A DNA stretch of 5,632 nt from assembly GCA_007131535.1 (NCBI GenBank), contig SLQI01000212.1, positions 1 through 5,632 on the forward strand, given 5' to 3'. Made by a program: the position numbers and the translations under genes. Positions 4,812 through 5,632 of this stretch are shown here, piece after piece. The notes below the pieces were generated by a model. It was not told where the DNA came from. It ran no database searches and saw nothing but the letters and a program-made list of their open reading frames with translations. This DNA comes from Balneolales bacterium (GTDB taxonomy: Bacteria > Bacteroidota > Rhodothermia > Balneolales > Natronogracilivirgulaceae). Position 1 is the first letter of the stretch, and every line of letters starts with the position of its first letter.

Positions 4812-5632
4812 ATGGCGCTGGATAAACTTAAGAACGTAGTTCAAAAACAGTTTCCTTTAACGGACATTCAATCTCACCTGAAACAATCGGGCTCCGTACG
4901 GTTAAAGCGGTTTATCGGGTCGGCCCCGGCTTTTTTACTGGAGAAGCTGCGACAGGGACATCCTGAGATGCTGATCGTTTTTTCGAATTTTGAAGATGCC
5001 CAGTTTCTTAAATCCGACCTGGAAATGCTGGGGGTTGAAGACGCGATGCTCTTTCCGCCGACCGGACAAAAAGCCTACTCAAACGGTGAGAAGCAGGTCA
5101 GCGACTCCTCCGTGCTCGTTCAGCGCTCCGAGGTAATTGAGCAGATCACCCACCGCGAGCACCCGCTCGTGATTACCTCATCGGATGCCCTTTTTGAAAA
5201 AATCGCCTCATCCGAAGCTTTCACCAACGCCTCCATTAAAATTGAAAAGGGGCAGGAAATCGGTTTTGACTATCTCACCGAGCAGCTCACCGATCAGAAA
5301 TATGAGCGGGTTCAGTTTGTTGATGAGCCGGGCGAGTTTGCCGTACGCGGCGGCATCATCGACGTATTCCCGTTTGCCGGCGACTACCCCATCCGCATAG
5401 AACTGTTCGGCGACGAGATCGACTCCATTCGCGAATTTGACGCTTCCTCCCAACGCTCGGTTTCATTTCTGGATTCCGCCCGGCTCGTTCCCAATGTTGA
5501 ACAACTCGGCACCGGCACACGTCAGAGCTTGATGGAGTATTTCAGTAACGCCGCCATATTCACGCTGTTTGATCGTCCGCTGATCATCAGCGACCTGCAG
5601 GAGCGCTATAAATTCGCCGAATCCCGATTCGA
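4812..5632 (+). CDS. mfd: Transcription-repair coupling factor Mfd, N-terminal 273 residues (3' end outside window)
   Basis: Mfd is a cytosolic DNA translocase that removes RNA polymerase stalled at lesions and recruits UvrA for nucleotide excision repair. The window shows only the N-terminal UvrB-homology module. The clearest signature is GEFAVRGGIIDVFPF (174-188) followed by RIELFGDEIDSIREFD (195-210), which parallels the RG(D/G)xxDIFP...ELFGDE block shared by Mfd and UvrB. Upstream, FIGSAPAFLLEKL (34-46) sits where UvrB has its nucleotide-binding loop but lacks a Walker A GKT, as expected because this module in Mfd has lost ATPase function. LFPPTGQKAY (80-89) matches the family's FPxxE/ExxPY-type segment only loosely. 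The full protein should be about 1,100 residues, so the RNA polymerase-interacting and RecG-like motor domains lie to the right. The start ATG follows the sequence ACTATATAC with no Shine-Dalgarno sequence; no earlier in-frame ATG gives a better N-terminus. Confidence 0.95.
   Translation, partial: MALDKLKNVVQKQFPLTDIQSHLKQSGSVRLKRFIGSAPAFLLEKLRQGHPEMLIVFSNFEDAQFLKSDLEMLGVEDAMLFPPTGQKAYSNGEKQVSDSSVLVQRSEVIEQITHREHPLVITSSDALFEKIASSEAFTNASIKIEKGQEIGFDYLTEQLTDQKYERVQFVDEPGEFAVRGGIIDVFPFAGDYPIRIELFGDEIDSIREFDASSQRSVSFLDSARLVPNVEQLGTGTRQSLMEYFSNAAIFTLFDRPLIISDLQERYKFAESRF

Overview
The window holds four protein genes, two of them cut by its edges, separated by two long gene-poor stretches rich in repeats. 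It looks like a chromosomal segment of a moderately GC-rich bacterium. None of the four starts has a convincing Shine-Dalgarno sequence. That, together with a FloA-type flotillin, a dipeptide epimerase with non-glutamate-type pocket residues, and intergenic repeats of the 'CGCGGATT' and 'CCGTTGAC...GTCAACGG' kinds, fits the Bacteroidota / Balneolota / Rhodothermota group best. This placement is an inference.

Layout: (1) The minus-strand 5' part of floA (membrane scaffold flotillin) runs off the left edge. (2) From 790 to 1529 there is no credible gene. This stretch contains a ~505-bp element (898-1402) bounded by ~50-bp imperfect inverted repeats. Its interior is full of hairpins, including a pair of helices interleaved in pseudoknot order. 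It is followed by a strict 7-bp-period array of eight units (1466-1521) ending 8 bp before the next start codon. (3) A 497-residue plus-strand protein of a family I do not recognise (1530-3023). (4) 140 bp later, a 372-residue enolase-superfamily dipeptide epimerase (3164-4282). It has all catalytic residues, but the second Asp of the substrate-binding DxD motif is Ser. (5) A 529-bp gap (4283-4811) with a REP-like double-hairpin module (4287-4420) and a second heptanucleotide array (4713-4740). (6) The 5' part of mfd, the transcription-repair coupling factor, runs off the right edge.

How the genes relate: floA is divergent from the rest. The unknown protein and the epimerase are co-directional and close enough to be cotranscribed, but nothing in the sequence proves it. 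Dipeptide epimerases commonly act in peptide or murein-peptide turnover. mfd is a housekeeping repair gene and is probably independent, separated by the REP-like module. The most unusual material is the noncoding repeat architecture and the unrecognised 497-residue protein.
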